5,817 bases of DNA from positions 1-5,817 of the forward strand of contig CATOKC010000173.1 in assembly GCA_951800675.1 (NCBI GenBank). The letters are read 5' to 3'. The position numbers and the translations under genes were made by a program. This DNA comes from an uncultured Oscillibacter sp. Lineage in GTDB: Bacteria > Bacillota_A > Clostridia > Oscillospirales > Oscillospiraceae. Every line of letters starts with the position of its first letter. The stretch's first letter is position 1. Below, in pieces: positions 5,563 through 5,817 of the stretch. The notes beneath the pieces are model-generated. The model had not been told where the DNA came from. It saw nothing but the letters and a program-made list of their open reading frames with translations, and did no database searches.

Positions 5563-5817
5563 TGAGGCGCACACTCCCTTCTCCATCGAAACGGTCGAAA
5601 TGCTCTGTTGTCACATCCTGCTGGTAGTAGACGGCCAGAAGCCGTTTCACATCCTGCTCGTCCGCCATGCGGACGTGAAAGCCGCAGTCCTGGACGCGCT
5701 TTTCCAACTGCTTCAAGGCGCTGTAGTCCTCATTGGACTTGGAGTCGACACGGTGGACGAGGGCGAACTCCCGCGCCGAGGCGGTGGTGGACTGGATGTC
5801 GTCCAGATGGGCCATAT
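5555..5817 (-). CDS. Conjugation protein resembling the VirB4 N-terminal region, partial (3' end of gene)
   Basis: The C-terminal 86 residues or so of a protein whose gene continues past the right edge; the ATG at 5815 may be internal. Visible are FALVHRVDSKSNEDYSALKQ, a helical Lys/Glu-rich stretch, then VRMADEQDVKRLLAVYYQQD and VTTEHFDRFDGE. The pattern (beta strand with an Arg, helix, 'gf-v-r', then D-v-k-r-l-L-a-v-y-y) resembles the segment that precedes the AP-x-x-x-F region in single-chain VirB4 proteins. I infer that it supplies the missing N-terminal part of VirB4. Its TAA (5557-5555) lies inside the VirB4 start as ATGGCTAA, an 8-base overlap typical of translational coupling. No membrane segment is visible in this part. 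It could instead be an unrelated T4SS accessory protein. Confidence 0.7.
   Translation of the reverse strand, partial: MAHLDDIQSTTASAREFALVHRVDSKSNEDYSALKQLEKRVQDCGFHVRMADEQDVKRLLAVYYQQDVTTEHFDRFDGEGSVRLNG
5574..5580 (-). promoter_or_regulatory. Ribosome binding site deciding the VirB4 start
   Basis: Minus-strand AAGGGAG lies 11 bases before ATG 5562. It falls inside the coding sequence if ATG 5586 were used, and it supports the shorter 611-residue form. The spacing is a little long, so some doubt remains. Confidence 0.5.

Noticed and set aside
5563..5586. ATG 5586 as the start of VirB4
   Set aside because: It would place AAGGGAG inside the gene and has no ribosome binding site of its own. 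ATG 5562 gives the typical stop-start overlap with the preceding gene.

Overview
The window reads as part of an integrative and conjugative element (ICE) or related conjugative transposon. The host is probably a GC-rich, gut-type Clostridia member (Oscillospiraceae or Lachnospiraceae-like). That placement is inference. It rests on the VirB4-type conjugation ATPase, the Gram-positive type of Y-family polymerase paired with a YolD-like protein, strong AGGAGG-type ribosome binding sites, tight gene packing and GC-rich third codon positions. No 16S, tRNA, integrase or attachment site lies inside the window to confirm it.

Layout. On the plus strand, 1-1761 holds two coupled genes: a Y-family translesion DNA polymerase, cut by the left edge, and a YolD-like protein whose ATG overlaps the polymerase stop. 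A GC-rich hairpin at 1771-1786 separates them from a convergent minus-strand block. Reading leftwards from the right edge, that block holds: the C-terminal part of a protein that resembles the N-terminal region of VirB4 proteins (5817-5555); a 611-residue VirB4-like ATPase (5562-3727); a small protein with a ribbon-helix-helix-like N-terminus and a duplicated LFPE-FPQLT module (3727-3299); a PAPS-reductase-like PP-loop protein (about 3287-2496); a 149-base spacer; and a helical protein of unknown function (2346 down to an uncertain end).

The first four minus-strand genes overlap or nearly touch, so they look like one operon of the conjugation module. The VirB4 ATPase would power type IV secretion at the membrane. 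The RHH/repeat protein and the PP-loop protein are cargo or accessory genes placed behind it. The polymerase/YolD pair is a typical damage-response cargo that could assist replication or mutagenesis of the element.

Points that deserve a second look: the PP-loop gene has a good ribosome binding site but no ATG, GTG or TTG at the right distance; the unknown helical protein has no stop codon before the terminator and stays open through the whole antisense strand of the YolD gene; VirB4 appears to be divided into two coupled genes; and the RHH-like protein carries an internal duplication. There is no gene-free stretch longer than 300 bases. I found no CRISPR array, tRNA, rRNA or insertion sequence.
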